DNA of 36,039 nt. It comes from Oscillospiraceae bacterium. Its GTDB lineage: Bacteria > Bacillota > Clostridia > Oscillospirales > CAG-272. Numbering within the stretch: position 1 is the first letter of the stretch; each line of letters opens with the position of its first letter. Under the pieces are notes generated by a model. That model had not been told where the DNA came from, made no database searches, and was given only the letters and a program-made list of their open reading frames with translations. The DNA lies in NCBI GenBank assembly GCA_015063395.1, contig SVUF01000007.1, forward strand, positions 1-36,039, written 5' to 3'. This document shows, one piece after another, positions 23,505 to 31,354 of this stretch. A program made the position numbers and the translations under genes.

Positions 23505-23777
23505 TCAGTCCTCTTTTTTTTCAGGTTCAAGGATCTCGTAAGTTCCGTTCTGGATGCGCTCAATTGCTGTTGCTATGGGCTTATCATCTCTGAGATCCTC
23601 GGAAATGAGTGCATATATGCTCTTGTCAGATCCCTTGTTTCCAATGATCTTTTCAGCATCCTCTTTCTGCTTGGAATACTCATCCTTTACAAGACATGCC
23701 GCCTTTGCCACTGCAACTGTTACTGAATAACGGTCAAATTCGCCCTTGCCTATTTTGTCAATTGTTGGATAAATCAT
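23505..23777 (-). CDS. rpoZ: RNA polymerase omega subunit
   Basis: 90 residues. The conserved core is FDRYSVTVAVAKAACLV near residues 14-30, and the second helix has KPIATAIERIQNGTYEI. Omega binds the C-terminal part of beta-prime and helps RNA polymerase assemble. GAGG lies upstream of the ATG at 23777. Its place directly after gmk is the standard Firmicute and proteobacterial arrangement. The acidic tail (EPEKKED) is common. Confidence 0.92.
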   Translation of the reverse strand: MIYPTIDKIGKGEFDRYSVTVAVAKAACLVKDEYSKQKEDAEKIIGNKGSDKSIYALISEDLRDDKPIATAIERIQNGTYEILEPEKKED

Positions 23778-23845
23778 ATTTACTCTCCTCTACCAAAATC
23801 CATCTAATTTAATTTATTTAATTGTTCATCTATTGCTGATTTTAT

Positions 23846-24469
23846 TTACGCTTTATAAAAGCTTTCCGCAAAATCACGGTGATTTTGTGTTTTGCACTCT
23901 TCGTGCGCCTCACCCGAAATGATCTCACAAACCGTAGCTACTGCCTTTTCAAGCTTTCCTGTTTCATTGATCACAAGATAATTATAAAGGGGAAGCTGTG
24001 AATATTCCCAATGGGACCTTTCAAGCCTTTCAGCCATGTCATCTTCCGATGTATCCCCTCTTCCCGCCAGCCTTGCAACAAGTGTATTATAATCCGGAGC
24101 AGAGACCATTATAAGCACTGCCTCAGGAATCATATTCTTAACTCTGAGACCGCCTTGAACATCTATTTCAAGAATTATATTAATTCCCTTTTCAAGACAT
24201 TTCACAACATAATCCTTTGGTGTGCCGTAAAAATTCCCGTTGTACTGCGCATACTCAAGAAACTCGCCGTTTCCAATTCTTTTTTCAAACTCTTCCTTGG
24301 TAATGTAGAAATAATTTACTCCGTCCACCTCATTGTTTCTCGGAGCTCTTGTTGTTGCCGAAATTGAGACCTCTGCAAGCTTTGTTTCCAAAACCTTTTT
24401 GCAAAGCTCACCCTTTCCGCTTCCCGAGGGACCTGAAATCACAAACAATTTGCCTTTTTTATTATCCAT
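23846..24469 (-). CDS. gmk: Guanylate kinase
   Basis: 207 residues from the ATG at 24469. GGAGGC lies seven bases before it; the alternative TTG at 24475 is almost touching the ribosome site and is rejected. The P-loop is GPSGSGKG (13-20). The GMP-binding segment follows (SISATTRAPRNNEVDGVNYFYI, with the conserved Arg and Tyr residues), then the lid region RLAGRGDTSEDDMAERL. It phosphorylates GMP and dGMP to the diphosphates. Synteny remA-gmk-rpoZ agrees. Confidence 0.96.
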   Translation of the reverse strand: MDNKKGKLFVISGPSGSGKGELCKKVLETKLAEVSISATTRAPRNNEVDGVNYFYITKEEFEKRIGNGEFLEYAQYNGNFYGTPKDYVVKCLEKGINIILEIDVQGGLRVKNMIPEAVLIMVSAPDYNTLVARLAGRGDTSEDDMAERLERSHWEYSQLPLYNYLVINETGKLEKAVATVCEIISGEAHEECKTQNHRDFAESFYKA

Positions 24470-24487
24470 ATTCAAAGCCTCCGATCT

Positions 24488-24748
24488 TCAGTCTTCGTCT
24501 TCAATCTCGTTGTCGTTCTTTTCCATTCTCTGAAACAGTGTTTCCGGAGTTATGGAGCATATAATTATATGGTCAGTATCGCAAACAAGTACTGATTTAC
24601 ACTTTTTTCCGCAACACAGATCTATTGCCCTGCCCGATTCCTTTGCTTCAAGCACCATTCTCTTTATAGGAGCGCTGTCGGGCTGAGCAACACTTACAAT
24701 TCTTTCACAGGAAACAAGGTTTCCGTATCCTACGTTTACAAACCTCAT
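24488..24748 (-). CDS. remA: RemA/DUF370-family DNA-binding regulator, cysteine-rich
   Basis: 86 residues. It has the RemA signature FVNVGYGNLVSCERIVSVAQPDSAPIKRMV, and the DxDHIIxxxIxPET block is kept as DTDHIIICSITPET. In Bacillus RemA is a ring-forming DNA-binding protein that activates biofilm matrix operons. The segment normally reading GRRTRAV, whose arginines contact DNA, is GKKCKSV here. Six cysteines (14, 45, 46, 50, 56, 64) occur, an unusual number for this family. The position between yicC and gmk is the classical one. The stop lies 18 bases before the gmk start. Confidence 0.93.
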   Translation of the reverse strand: MRFVNVGYGNLVSCERIVSVAQPDSAPIKRMVLEAKESGRAIDLCCGKKCKSVLVCDTDHIIICSITPETLFQRMEKNDNEIEDED

Positions 24749-24757
24749 GCTTCCACC

Positions 24758-25645
24758 TTATTCCAGATTCTGAACCTGTTCTCTGATCTTTTCAAGCAGA
24801 CATTTCAGCTCAACAACAATTGCCGCGCTCTTTGCATCTGAGCATTTGGAGCCGGATGTATTGACCTCTCTGTTGATCTCCTGAAGAAGAAAATCAAGTC
24901 TGCGTCCCACAGGCTCCTCGGATTTGAATATTTCCTCAAACGCCACAAGATGACTATCAAGCCTTACAAGCTCCTCATCAATTGCGGTTTTGTCCGCAAA
25001 GATCGCACATTCTGTCAATATTCTTGCTTCATCAACAACAATATTCTTTTCCTTCAAGACCTCGTCAAGACGGGCTTCAAGCTTTTCTCTGTAATTCTTT
25101 GTATAAGTCTCGGCTCTTTTTGCAAGCTCTTCCTTAAGAACAAGGACCTGATTTTTCTTTTCAAGCAGATCCTCCTTGAGTCTTTTTCCTTCAGCCTCTC
25201 TGCCCATAACAAATATCTCAAGAGCCTTGTCAATTACAGTCTTCACATCATTCCAAAGTGCTTCCAGATCTTCTTCCTCTGTAATTGATGTAAACACCGA
25301 TGTATTTCTTGCAACGGTCATTACGGAAATATCATCCTTAAGTCCAAATAGCTCCTGAAGCTCCCGTAACGCCGATATATATGTCTGGGCATAAGCCTTG
25401 TCAACGCAAATCTTTTCTCTTGATGCTTCTATTTCATTGATAGAAAGATACACATCAAGCTTTCCTCTTGAAATTCCACCCTTTTGAAGATATGTTTTGA
25501 TCTTATCCTCAAACATTCCGTAATTTCTCGGCAGCTTTATATTATAATCAAGAAATTTACTGTTCACCGATTTAAGTTCAACAGTAATCTCTCTTCCGTT
25601 TATAACATCGGAAAAGCGTCCAAAGGACGTCATGCTTCTTGCCAT
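24758..25645 (-). CDS. yicC: YicC/YloC-family endoribonuclease
   Basis: 295 residues, full length. The N-terminal MARSMTSFGR and ELKSVNSKFLDYNIKLPR blocks, the coiled-coil middle (about 150-215) and the C-terminal GRRLDFLLQEINREVNTSGSKC block are diagnostic. Members of this family in E. coli and Bacillus are Mn-dependent endoribonucleases or adaptors in RNA decay. AGGAG precedes the ATG. It opens the operon and is driven by a perfect consensus promoter. Confidence 0.94.
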   Translation of the reverse strand: MARSMTSFGRFSDVINGREITVELKSVNSKFLDYNIKLPRNYGMFEDKIKTYLQKGGISRGKLDVYLSINEIEASREKICVDKAYAQTYISALRELQELFGLKDDISVMTVARNTSVFTSITEEEDLEALWNDVKTVIDKALEIFVMGREAEGKRLKEDLLEKKNQVLVLKEELAKRAETYTKNYREKLEARLDEVLKEKNIVVDEARILTECAIFADKTAIDEELVRLDSHLVAFEEIFKSEEPVGRRLDFLLQEINREVNTSGSKCSDAKSAAIVVELKCLLEKIREQVQNLE

Positions 25646-25681
25646 ACAAAAAACTCCTGCTTATAATTTTCTTATCATCTT

Positions 25682-25710
25682 ATTATAACATCATTTTCTT
25701 TAATTGTCAA
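25682..25710 (-). promoter_or_regulatory. Perfect consensus promoter of the yicC-rsmB operon
   Basis: Minus strand TTGACA (25710-25705), 17-base spacer, TATAAT (25687-25682), 36 bases upstream of yicC. Both hexamers match the sigma-A consensus fully, which fits a nine-gene housekeeping unit. Confidence 0.9.
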
Positions 25711-25747
25711 TGATTTAAGTGAATTTTAAATAAATATTATATTAAGT

Positions 25748-26284
25748 TCACTTTATTTTTCCGAATATTTCTTTTTCAATATCCTTTATAAATTCAACAA
25801 ATCGTGCTGAGCTTTCCTCCAAGGAGTGATCGTTATAAAAAACATGATCGTAATTATAATTTTCCACCTCATCGTCTGCCGAATTACCGTATTTTGCGGC
25901 ATTATCAACGGCGCTTCTTTTTACAAGAATGGACACAACAGGAGTCCTCAAGCCCTTTATAAATTTACTGATCTCCGCTTTTTCCCTTATATGTACGACC
26001 ATTATATCATGGTCATCTTGAAGAAATTCCTCATACTGCTCAAGCAGGTATTTTGTGGGAAGATCGTTGTACTCCACGAACACTCTTTTAAGCTCTGCCA
26101 AAAATCTTCTTGATTTGGGGTCCTTCTCTCCATTCCAACCGTATTGTGACGCTATGTTTTTTATCGGTGTGATCGCGGACACGTTTTTTACAGCATATGC
26201 ACTCTCAAGAGCCACACACATGGCATCCTTTCCAACGCCCCCCTTACCGTTTATTACAATTACAAGCTTATTTTTCACATTCAT
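25748..26284 (-). CDS. P-loop nucleotide-kinase-like protein
   Basis: 178 residues from the ATG at 26284, which has AAGGGCGG just upstream; the frame itself extends to 26305. The Walker A motif GKGGVGKD lies at 13-20. The rest (SAYAVKNVSAITPIK..., MVVHIREKAEI, VSILVKRSA, then NYDHVFYND near the C-terminus) resembles deoxynucleoside-monophosphate or adenylate kinase-like proteins. The aspartate after the P-loop lysine, replacing Ser/Thr, is typical of dNMP-kinase-like proteins. No substrate can be named. It is downstream of marR, separated by a strong hairpin, and may be the last gene of the degV unit. Confidence 0.7.
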   Translation of the reverse strand: MNVKNKLVIVINGKGGVGKDAMCVALESAYAVKNVSAITPIKNIASQYGWNGEKDPKSRRFLAELKRVFVEYNDLPTKYLLEQYEEFLQDDHDIMVVHIREKAEISKFIKGLRTPVVSILVKRSAVDNAAKYGNSADDEVENYNYDHVFYNDHSLEESSARFVEFIKDIEKEIFGKIK

Positions 26285-26332
26285 TACCGCCCTTCTTTTT
26301 AACAAACTGTATTTTCATTGCTTTAACGACAA

Positions 26333-26366
26333 ATCGCTCATCTCGGATTACTCCAAGACGAGCGAT
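26333..26366 (-). terminator. Strong hairpin between marR and the kinase-like gene
   Basis: ATCGCTC (26366-26360 on the minus strand) pairs with GAGCGAT, and the stem continues inward through TCT/AGA and GGA/TCC to a GTAA loop. Only TTTGTCGTT follows, so it is more likely an attenuator or RNA-processing hairpin than a full terminator. Confidence 0.5.
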
Positions 26367-26373
26367 ACAGCCC

Positions 26374-26841
26374 TTAATCTGTTGAATATTCGTTCTTTGT
26401 GAGATCCTCAAGATTATTTACTATTGAGAAGAACACCTTATAAAATATCTGTCTTTCATCATCCGTGAAATCAGCAGAGCCCCTTTTCACAGCCTGTTCT
26501 ATTGCCCCCATGATCTTTCTGTTGAGCGCAAGTCCGTCATCAGAAAGCTTTATCATGGTTCTGTACTTTCTCTTTGTTGCCTGTATCGGCACTACAAGCC
26601 CCTTTTGAGTAAGATCAAGTATTGTTCTTGATACCGCCGCCTTATCTTCGTTACAAAGCTTACACAGCTCTGCCGCAGTCAGACCGCAGTCGTTCTTGCC
26701 TAAAAAATACATGCACATTACATGGTTACCCTTTAAGCCAAGATGCTCTGTCTCGATGTTTTTTATCTTTTGGATACATTTGTAAGCTCTTGTCACCGTA
26801 GTCACAAAGCTTTCAAATCTCTCGTTTAACTCTGTTACCAT
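26374..26841 (-). CDS. MarR-family transcriptional regulator
   Basis: 155 residues from the ATG at 26841; AAGGGAG lies eight bases upstream. A GTG nine bases earlier overlaps the ribosome site and is rejected. The winged-helix fold is seen in LTAAELCKLCNEDKAAVSRTILDLTQKGLV (the HTH) and RTMIKLSDDGLALNRKI (the wing). Flanking helices would form the dimer interface. MarR proteins bind 16-20 bp palindromes as dimers. In streptococci and lactococci the MarR protein FabT regulates fatty acid genes, and here the gene follows a fatty-acid-kinase-like pair, so a lipid-related role is a reasonable inference. Confidence 0.88.
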   Translation of the reverse strand: MVTELNERFESFVTTVTRAYKCIQKIKNIETEHLGLKGNHVMCMYFLGKNDCGLTAAELCKLCNEDKAAVSRTILDLTQKGLVVPIQATKRKYRTMIKLSDDGLALNRKIMGAIEQAVKRGSADFTDDERQIFYKVFFSIVNNLEDLTKNEYSTD

Positions 26842-26901
26842 ACTTATCACTCCCTTTCAAATTATTATGAATATAAGGAGCTGTCATTATGACCATGAAT
26901 A

Positions 26902-28575
26902 TTATTCAGCCGCAATGATGTAATCATATACGGGCTGACCTCCGCATACAAGGTCAATTTCCGCATCATCGTTTATTTTACCGCGCAAAAGCTCTACAGC
27001 AACCTCTGCGTCGCTGTCTTTGATATTTTCACCGTAGAACACAGTCAAATACGATGCCTCTGCAAATGCCTCGCCAATTGCCTTTATACAATCGTTGGCA
27101 TCGTCTGCGGAGCAAATGATCTTTCCGTCAACAATGGCAATAAGCTGACCGTCCTTGATCTGTACGCCCTCAATGGATGTATCTCTTACAGCATAGGTAA
27201 CCTGTGCTGTACGCACATTGCCGATTGCCTCATTCATTTCATTGGTATTTGTCTCAAGATCTCCGTCGGGATTGTATGCGATCATTGCCGCTATACCCTG
27301 GGGAACGCTCTTGGTGGGAAGAACGACAACATTCTTTTCTTCAACAAGCTTTGCCGCCTGTACAGCAACAAGATAAATATTCTTATTGTTGGGAAGAACA
27401 AACACATGCTTTGCAGGTGTTCTCTTTACAGCATTGATAATATCCTGTGTGCTGGGGTTCATTGTCTGTCCGCCAAACACGATCTTATCAACACCAAGAT
27501 CGATGAATGTATCTCTGATGCCCTCTCCCATACAAATGCTTACGATTCCAAATTCCTTTTCAGCAGGAGCAACTTCAACAACTGTTTCTTCCGCAGGTGT
27601 CAAAACAGGCTTTGCAGGAGCCGCACCTCCCTTTTCCATGCTTGCCATGGTGGAATGCTGAAGCTTCATATTCTCAACCTTCATGCTTTCAATTTCACCG
27701 TATTCAAGGGCTTTTTCAATGATCTGTCCCGGGTGGTTTGTGTGAACATGAACCTTGATTATATCCTCTGCATCAACGAAAACAACACTGTCTCCCATGG
27801 AGCATGCAAAATCGTTGAATTCTGCCGCAGTGCCTTCTCCGCGATACTTCTTCTTCTTTGCAACGATACATTCAGTACAGTAGGTAAACGTAATTGCACT
27901 TGCATCAAAATCAGAGAATGTTGCACCCTGTGTCTCTGTTACGGTTTCTTCATTAGCTTCAATAGGCTGCTGCTTAAGAGCCGCAAGCATACCTGTAATC
28001 AAAAGCATAAATCCAAATCCGCCCGCGTCAACAACCTGTGCCTCGCGAAGCACGGGAAGAAGCTCCGGAGTTCTTGCAAGAGTTTCCTCTCCTGTTTCCT
28101 TGATGTACGTGAAAAGACCTACGATATCGTCCTTGTACTTATCCTTTGCAGCCTCCTCAGCCTTTTCTGAGCATACTCTCATTACTGTGAGAATAGTACC
28201 CTCTGTAGGCTGCATTACTGCCTTGTAAGCCTCTGCGGTTCCGCGCTTCATTGCTCTTGCAACATCTGCAGGTGTTGCAGTCTCAAGACCCTTGAGCTCC
28301 TTTGCCATTCCTCTGAAGAAAAGAGAAAGAATTGCTCCTGAGTTACCTCTTGCAGAACGAAGCACCATGTCCGCAACCTTTTCTGCACAATCCGAAACTG
28401 TTCCGTCAAAATTGCTAAGTGCCCGAACCGTGCTCATTGTAAGAGTCATATTTATACCTGTATCTCCGTCAGGTACGGGGAAAACGTTCATATTGTTTAC
28501 ATCAACCTTATTGTTATCAAGAGAGTTTGTGGCTGATATAAGCATATTTCTCAGTGTCTGTCCATTAATTTCCAT
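26902..28575 (-). CDS. DAK2/DegV-linked kinase, FakA-like fatty acid kinase
   Basis: 557 residues from the ATG at 28575, which has GAGAGG upstream; the longer frame to 28611 would overlap degV. The N-terminal domain is DhaL-like, with the Mg/ATP-binding aspartates in VPDGDTGINM (34-43) and GNSGAILSLFFRG. The FakA middle region includes CTECIVAKKKKYRGEG, and VHVHTNHPG is present. The C-terminal domain holds NPSTQDIINAV and VVLPTKSVPQGIAAM, typical of YloV/FakA. Staphylococcal FakA phosphorylates fatty acids carried by FakB (DegV proteins) for phospholipid synthesis. The degV gene lies four bases upstream, which supports that role. Confidence 0.88.
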   Translation of the reverse strand: MEINGQTLRNMLISATNSLDNNKVDVNNMNVFPVPDGDTGINMTLTMSTVRALSNFDGTVSDCAEKVADMVLRSARGNSGAILSLFFRGMAKELKGLETATPADVARAMKRGTAEAYKAVMQPTEGTILTVMRVCSEKAEEAAKDKYKDDIVGLFTYIKETGEETLARTPELLPVLREAQVVDAGGFGFMLLITGMLAALKQQPIEANEETVTETQGATFSDFDASAITFTYCTECIVAKKKKYRGEGTAAEFNDFACSMGDSVVFVDAEDIIKVHVHTNHPGQIIEKALEYGEIESMKVENMKLQHSTMASMEKGGAAPAKPVLTPAEETVVEVAPAEKEFGIVSICMGEGIRDTFIDLGVDKIVFGGQTMNPSTQDIINAVKRTPAKHVFVLPNNKNIYLVAVQAAKLVEEKNVVVLPTKSVPQGIAAMIAYNPDGDLETNTNEMNEAIGNVRTAQVTYAVRDTSIEGVQIKDGQLIAIVDGKIICSADDANDCIKAIGEAFAEASYLTVFYGENIKDSDAEVAVELLRGKINDDAEIDLVCGGQPVYDYIIAAE

Positions 28576-28579
28576 GTTA

Positions 28580-29449
28580 TTACCTCTCTGTTCCAAGATA
28601 GAATAATGCAAGTGTTCCGGGGCCGCTATGTGATCCGATTACAGGTCCTACGTAAGAAATTTCCACATGATCAATACCAATCTCTGTTCTGATCTTATTT
28701 GCAAGATACTCTGCATCCTCAATGCAATCGCCATGGCTGATGAATACAACAGAGTTCTTTTCGGGGATCATTGTTGCCTTCATCTTGTCAAACATAGCAT
28801 TGATGGAAGCCTTTCTTCCCTTTGCCTTTGATACGTTAATAAGCTTTCCTGCATTGTCAACATGAAGAACGGGCTTGATCGAAAGCATCGTTCCAAGAAC
28901 CGCTGTTGCAGCGCTTACTCGTCCGCCGCGCTTCAGGAAGAAAAGATCGTCAACTGTAAACCAATGGCAAAGATTGAGCTTGTTGTTTTCTACGTAATCA
29001 CGTACTTCCTCAATTGTTGCTCCGCTTTCCTTTACCTTGCATGCAAGGTAAACAAGGAGACCCTGTCCCATTGAAGCACAAAGAGTGTCCACTGCATAAA
29101 GCTTTCTGTCGGGGTATTTTTCCTGAAGATCCGAAAGCGCGATCTTTCCCGATGAATATGTACTGCTGAGTCCCGAGGAGAATCCGAGATAAAGAATGTC
29201 ATTTTCTCCTTCGCTGAGAATATTATCAAAAATATCTGTAAATCTTCCAATGCTTACAGCAGATGTGGAAATCGTCTTTTTGTCGCGAAGCTTTCTGTAC
29301 ACTTCCTTAAAATCCACCTCGTTGTTGGCAACGGAGCCCCCCTCACCCTCGATGACGATGTCAAGCTGTGCAACCTTGATTCCAAGCGAATCAACCATTT
29401 CTTGAGTCATATCGATGCATGAGTCGGTTACAATCACAAAATTTCTCAT
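28580..29449 (-). CDS. DegV-family fatty-acid-binding protein (FakB-like)
   Basis: 289 residues, full length. VIVTDSCIDM near residue 10, the STSAVSIGRF block (about 60), FSSGLSSTYS (about 95), and the C-terminal SHSGPGTLALFY are the family landmarks; the Thr/Ser and His contact the fatty-acid carboxylate. FakB proteins present a bound acyl chain to FakA for phosphorylation. The product acyl phosphate feeds PlsX/PlsY. The gene is directly ahead of the fakA-like gene in one unit. The ribosome site before ATG 29449 is weak (GTGAG), and the leader contains hairpins that could limit translation. Confidence 0.9.
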   Translation of the reverse strand: MRNFVIVTDSCIDMTQEMVDSLGIKVAQLDIVIEGEGGSVANNEVDFKEVYRKLRDKKTISTSAVSIGRFTDIFDNILSEGENDILYLGFSSGLSSTYSSGKIALSDLQEKYPDRKLYAVDTLCASMGQGLLVYLACKVKESGATIEEVRDYVENNKLNLCHWFTVDDLFFLKRGGRVSAATAVLGTMLSIKPVLHVDNAGKLINVSKAKGRKASINAMFDKMKATMIPEKNSVVFISHGDCIEDAEYLANKIRTEIGIDHVEISYVGPVIGSHSGPGTLALFYLGTER

Positions 29450-29461
29450 ATTTTCTCACTT

Positions 29462-29485
29462 GATGCTCTCCTGCACGGAGGCATC
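29462..29485 (-). promoter_or_regulatory. Leader hairpin before degV
   Basis: GATGC-CTCC and GGAG-A-GCATC pair to form a nine-pair stem around GTGCA on the minus strand, 13 bases upstream of the start codon. The CTCC arm can instead pair with the GGGAGG just upstream, so two structures compete. The AGGAG in the 3' arm is a possible ribosome site that would be hidden. Confidence 0.35.
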
Positions 29486-29600
29486 CTCCCTTTCTTATTT
29501 TTAAAAATTGATAAAATACTAATTTTGCATTGACCTGAAATTAAAAAGTCTGTAGTCTTTAATTTTTTAGGCGTTAATATAAATTGTTAAAAAATATAAA

Positions 29601-29616
29601 TGTTGACACCTCAACA
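29601..29616. promoter_or_regulatory. 16-bp palindromic operator candidate at the degV promoter
   Basis: TGTTGA-CACC-TCAACA is a perfect inverted repeat placed just downstream of the -10 box (29622-29627), at the expected transcription start. An outer pair AAATTGTT (29581-29588) and AACAATTT (29613-29620) adds a second overlapping inverted repeat. The geometry suits a MarR-type dimer. Confidence 0.5.
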
Positions 29617-29621
29617 ATTTC

Positions 29622-29650
29622 ATTTTAGCATATTTCCAAATAATTGTCAA
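29622..29650 (-). promoter_or_regulatory. Promoter of the degV-fakA-like-marR unit
   Basis: Minus strand TTGACA (29650-29645), 17-base spacer, TAAAAT (29627-29622). The leader to the degV start is about 165 bases. The remainder of the 457-base gap up to the tRNA gene (29651-29840) is AT-rich and shows nothing else I can name. Confidence 0.8.
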
Positions 29651-29840
29651 TACACTTTTTAACCAAATATATTACACTTTTATGAACACAAATGGAGAAA
29701 CAAACCAATTATTGCCGATTATATTGTCCTTCAGCCGTAAAATCAGCTTTTTTTATCCATTTTTCATCAAAAATGAATTCTAATAAAAGTTACATTTTGT
29801 TTCATTTGGTAATTCATTTTTATATTTTTTCAAAAAACAA

Positions 29841-29869
29841 TTGACAAAACATCAAAAATAATGTATCAT
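29841..29869 (+). promoter_or_regulatory. Promoter of tRNA-Leu
   Basis: TTGACA (29841-29846), 17-base spacer, TATCAT (29864-29869), 37 bases upstream of the mature tRNA 5' end. Confidence 0.8.
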
Positions 29870-29906
29870 AGCAGGGTAACAAATGACATTCAATGTCTAA
29901 AGCTTT

Positions 29907-29991
29907 GCGCCTGTGGTGGAATTGGCAGACACGTTGGATTTAGGTTCCAATTTCGAGAGGAGTGCAGGTTCAAGTCCTGTCAGGCGCACCA
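29907..29991 (+). tRNA. tRNA-Leu (anticodon UAG)
   Basis: 85 bases with CCA encoded. The acceptor stem GCGCCTG (29907-29913) pairs with CAGGCGC (29981-29987). The D-arm GGAATTGGCAGAC is typical of tRNA-Leu. The anticodon stem TTGGA/TCCAA holds the loop TTTAGGT, giving anticodon TAG. A long class II variable arm follows, then the T-arm GCAGG-TTCAAGT-CCTGT. It reads CUN leucine codons. It stands alone with its own promoter and terminator. Confidence 0.97.
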
Positions 29992-29999
29992 AAAAAAAT

Positions 30000-30046
30000 C
30001 AAACCCAAGCATTTTACCGATTGGTGAAACGTTCGGGTTTGTTTTT
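30000..30046 (+). terminator. Terminator after tRNA-Leu
   Basis: CAAACCC (30000-30006) pairs with GGGTTTG (30035-30041), with a TTTTACC/GGTGAAA inner stem, followed by TTTTT. It also lies just beyond the stop of the convergent anti-sigma gene at 30059; on the minus strand it is followed by the A-run complement TTTTTTTT, so it can work both ways. Confidence 0.85.
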
Positions 30047-30058
30047 ATATATAGCGAA

Positions 30059-31354
30059 TTATTCTATTTTAAATGTGTTTTCTTTGATGTCTATTTCATA
30101 GTTACAAAGAAGATTTTCTTCATCTGAAAATGAGAAAACCATACTCCGCTGTATAATTGCCATTTCATTTTTTGAAACTCCAACGCGGTATTCCTCTGTA
30201 TATCTGAGTATATAACCATAATTCTTCAGTTTTTCATTATTTGTCAGCTTACAGTCGATCAATTGCAGACTTGAGAAACCATCACTGTAAAGAGTCATCT
30301 TTCCCGTCTCGTAATTGTCTGAAACGAAATCATTATAAGGATCCATCTCAATTTTCAGCTTTTGCAAAACCGTTGTTATATTGTCCTCAAATGTCATATC
30401 CGCAGGCATATTTAATCCCTCAAGGTAAACGCTTGTATAAAAATGCTTTTCTGATGGCTCCCATGAATATCCAAACAAATCCTCATGAGAATACACACTT
30501 AAGCCGTCATCATTATTGGACACCCTTTCCACCATATCTTCGATCCTTGTTCCTTCATATCTATAGCGTCCTACAAGGGATATGAAGTTTTTCAGTGACA
30601 AAAAATGGGTGAATTTATTATTATCAAAATACAGGGACAAATTGTCCGGCTTAAAATTTACATCGGGTGTTCCCATTGGAGCAGTTTCATTTGCAGACAA
30701 CTGAAATACGTTAAAATTTATTTTATCATTGTTCGTTGCTCTTACACTTATATATATTCCCGTTGAATCGTTGCTGTCGTCATTTTCGCAGGTAATATAT
30801 CCATCAAGACCCCCATCCTTTTGATATAGATCCACTATTTTGTTATCAATTAAATCCGATACTACAGCTTCTTCGTTTTCCCAACGATTATTAAACAACA
30901 TGATACTACTGAACGTACAGGAAAAACCATACTCTACTGAGTCAATTTTATAGCTGACGTATAGCCTGTCTGTTTCAACATAATAGGTCGCCTCAAAGAC
31001 TTCTACCTCAACACCGCTCTTTACCCTTGGAAAAATCGCATCCTCGCTTAAACTGAAATATTTTTCCATTTCATCGGGATTATTGAAAATTACCATCCTC
31101 GGCGATACGTCGTTGTTATATCCCGCAGTTGTAGTCGGAACTGTTGTAGGCAATGATCCAACGGTGATTTTATCCAACATAGGCACGATCAGCACTACAC
31201 TTACAAGAACCAACACCATCACGGCAGTAGCAATTGGCATCCATTTGCTTCCATATTTCTTTTTTCTTCTTAATCTCTCCCTTTGTGCTATATAACCTTC
31301 CACAATATCAGCATCAAGATGATTTAAACCCTCATTCCACTGTTCTTTTTTCAT
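30059..31354 (-). CDS. Single-pass membrane protein, probable anti-sigma factor
   Basis: 431 residues. A cytoplasmic N-terminal part of about 38 residues (LNHLDADIVEGYIAQRERLRRKKK) leads into one membrane segment (about 39-60). The remaining roughly 370 residues are extracytoplasmic, beta-rich, and not recognised. The start overlaps the stop of the sigma factor gene (ATGA). This N-terminal layout, a LxxLDxDIVE-like helix before a basic stop and a TM, is common in membrane partners of clostridial ECF sigma factors. I see no HxxxCxxC zinc anti-sigma motif and no named domain. Role as anti-sigma is inferred from gene order and topology. Confidence 0.72.
   Translation of the reverse strand: MKKEQWNEGLNHLDADIVEGYIAQRERLRRKKKYGSKWMPIATAVMVLVLVSVVLIVPMLDKITVGSLPTTVPTTTAGYNNDVSPRMVIFNNPDEMEKYFSLSEDAIFPRVKSGVEVEVFEATYYVETDRLYVSYKIDSVEYGFSCTFSSIMLFNNRWENEEAVVSDLIDNKIVDLYQKDGGLDGYITCENDDSNDSTGIYISVRATNNDKINFNVFQLSANETAPMGTPDVNFKPDNLSLYFDNNKFTHFLSLKNFISLVGRYRYEGTRIEDMVERVSNNDDGLSVYSHEDLFGYSWEPSEKHFYTSVYLEGLNMPADMTFEDNITTVLQKLKIEMDPYNDFVSDNYETGKMTLYSDGFSSLQLIDCKLTNNEKLKNYGYILRYTEEYRVGVSKNEMAIIQRSMVFSFSDEENLLCNYEIDIKENTFKIE

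Noticed and set aside
27406-28170. 254-codon open frame antisense to the FakA-like gene
   Set aside because: It has Cys/Ser/Phe-rich low-complexity composition, no ribosome site and no promoter, and the opposite strand encodes a clear FakA-like kinase.
29861-30127. Open frames running across the tRNA-Leu gene
   Set aside because: They cover the tRNA and its terminator and have no ribosome site; the tRNA explains the conserved sequence.
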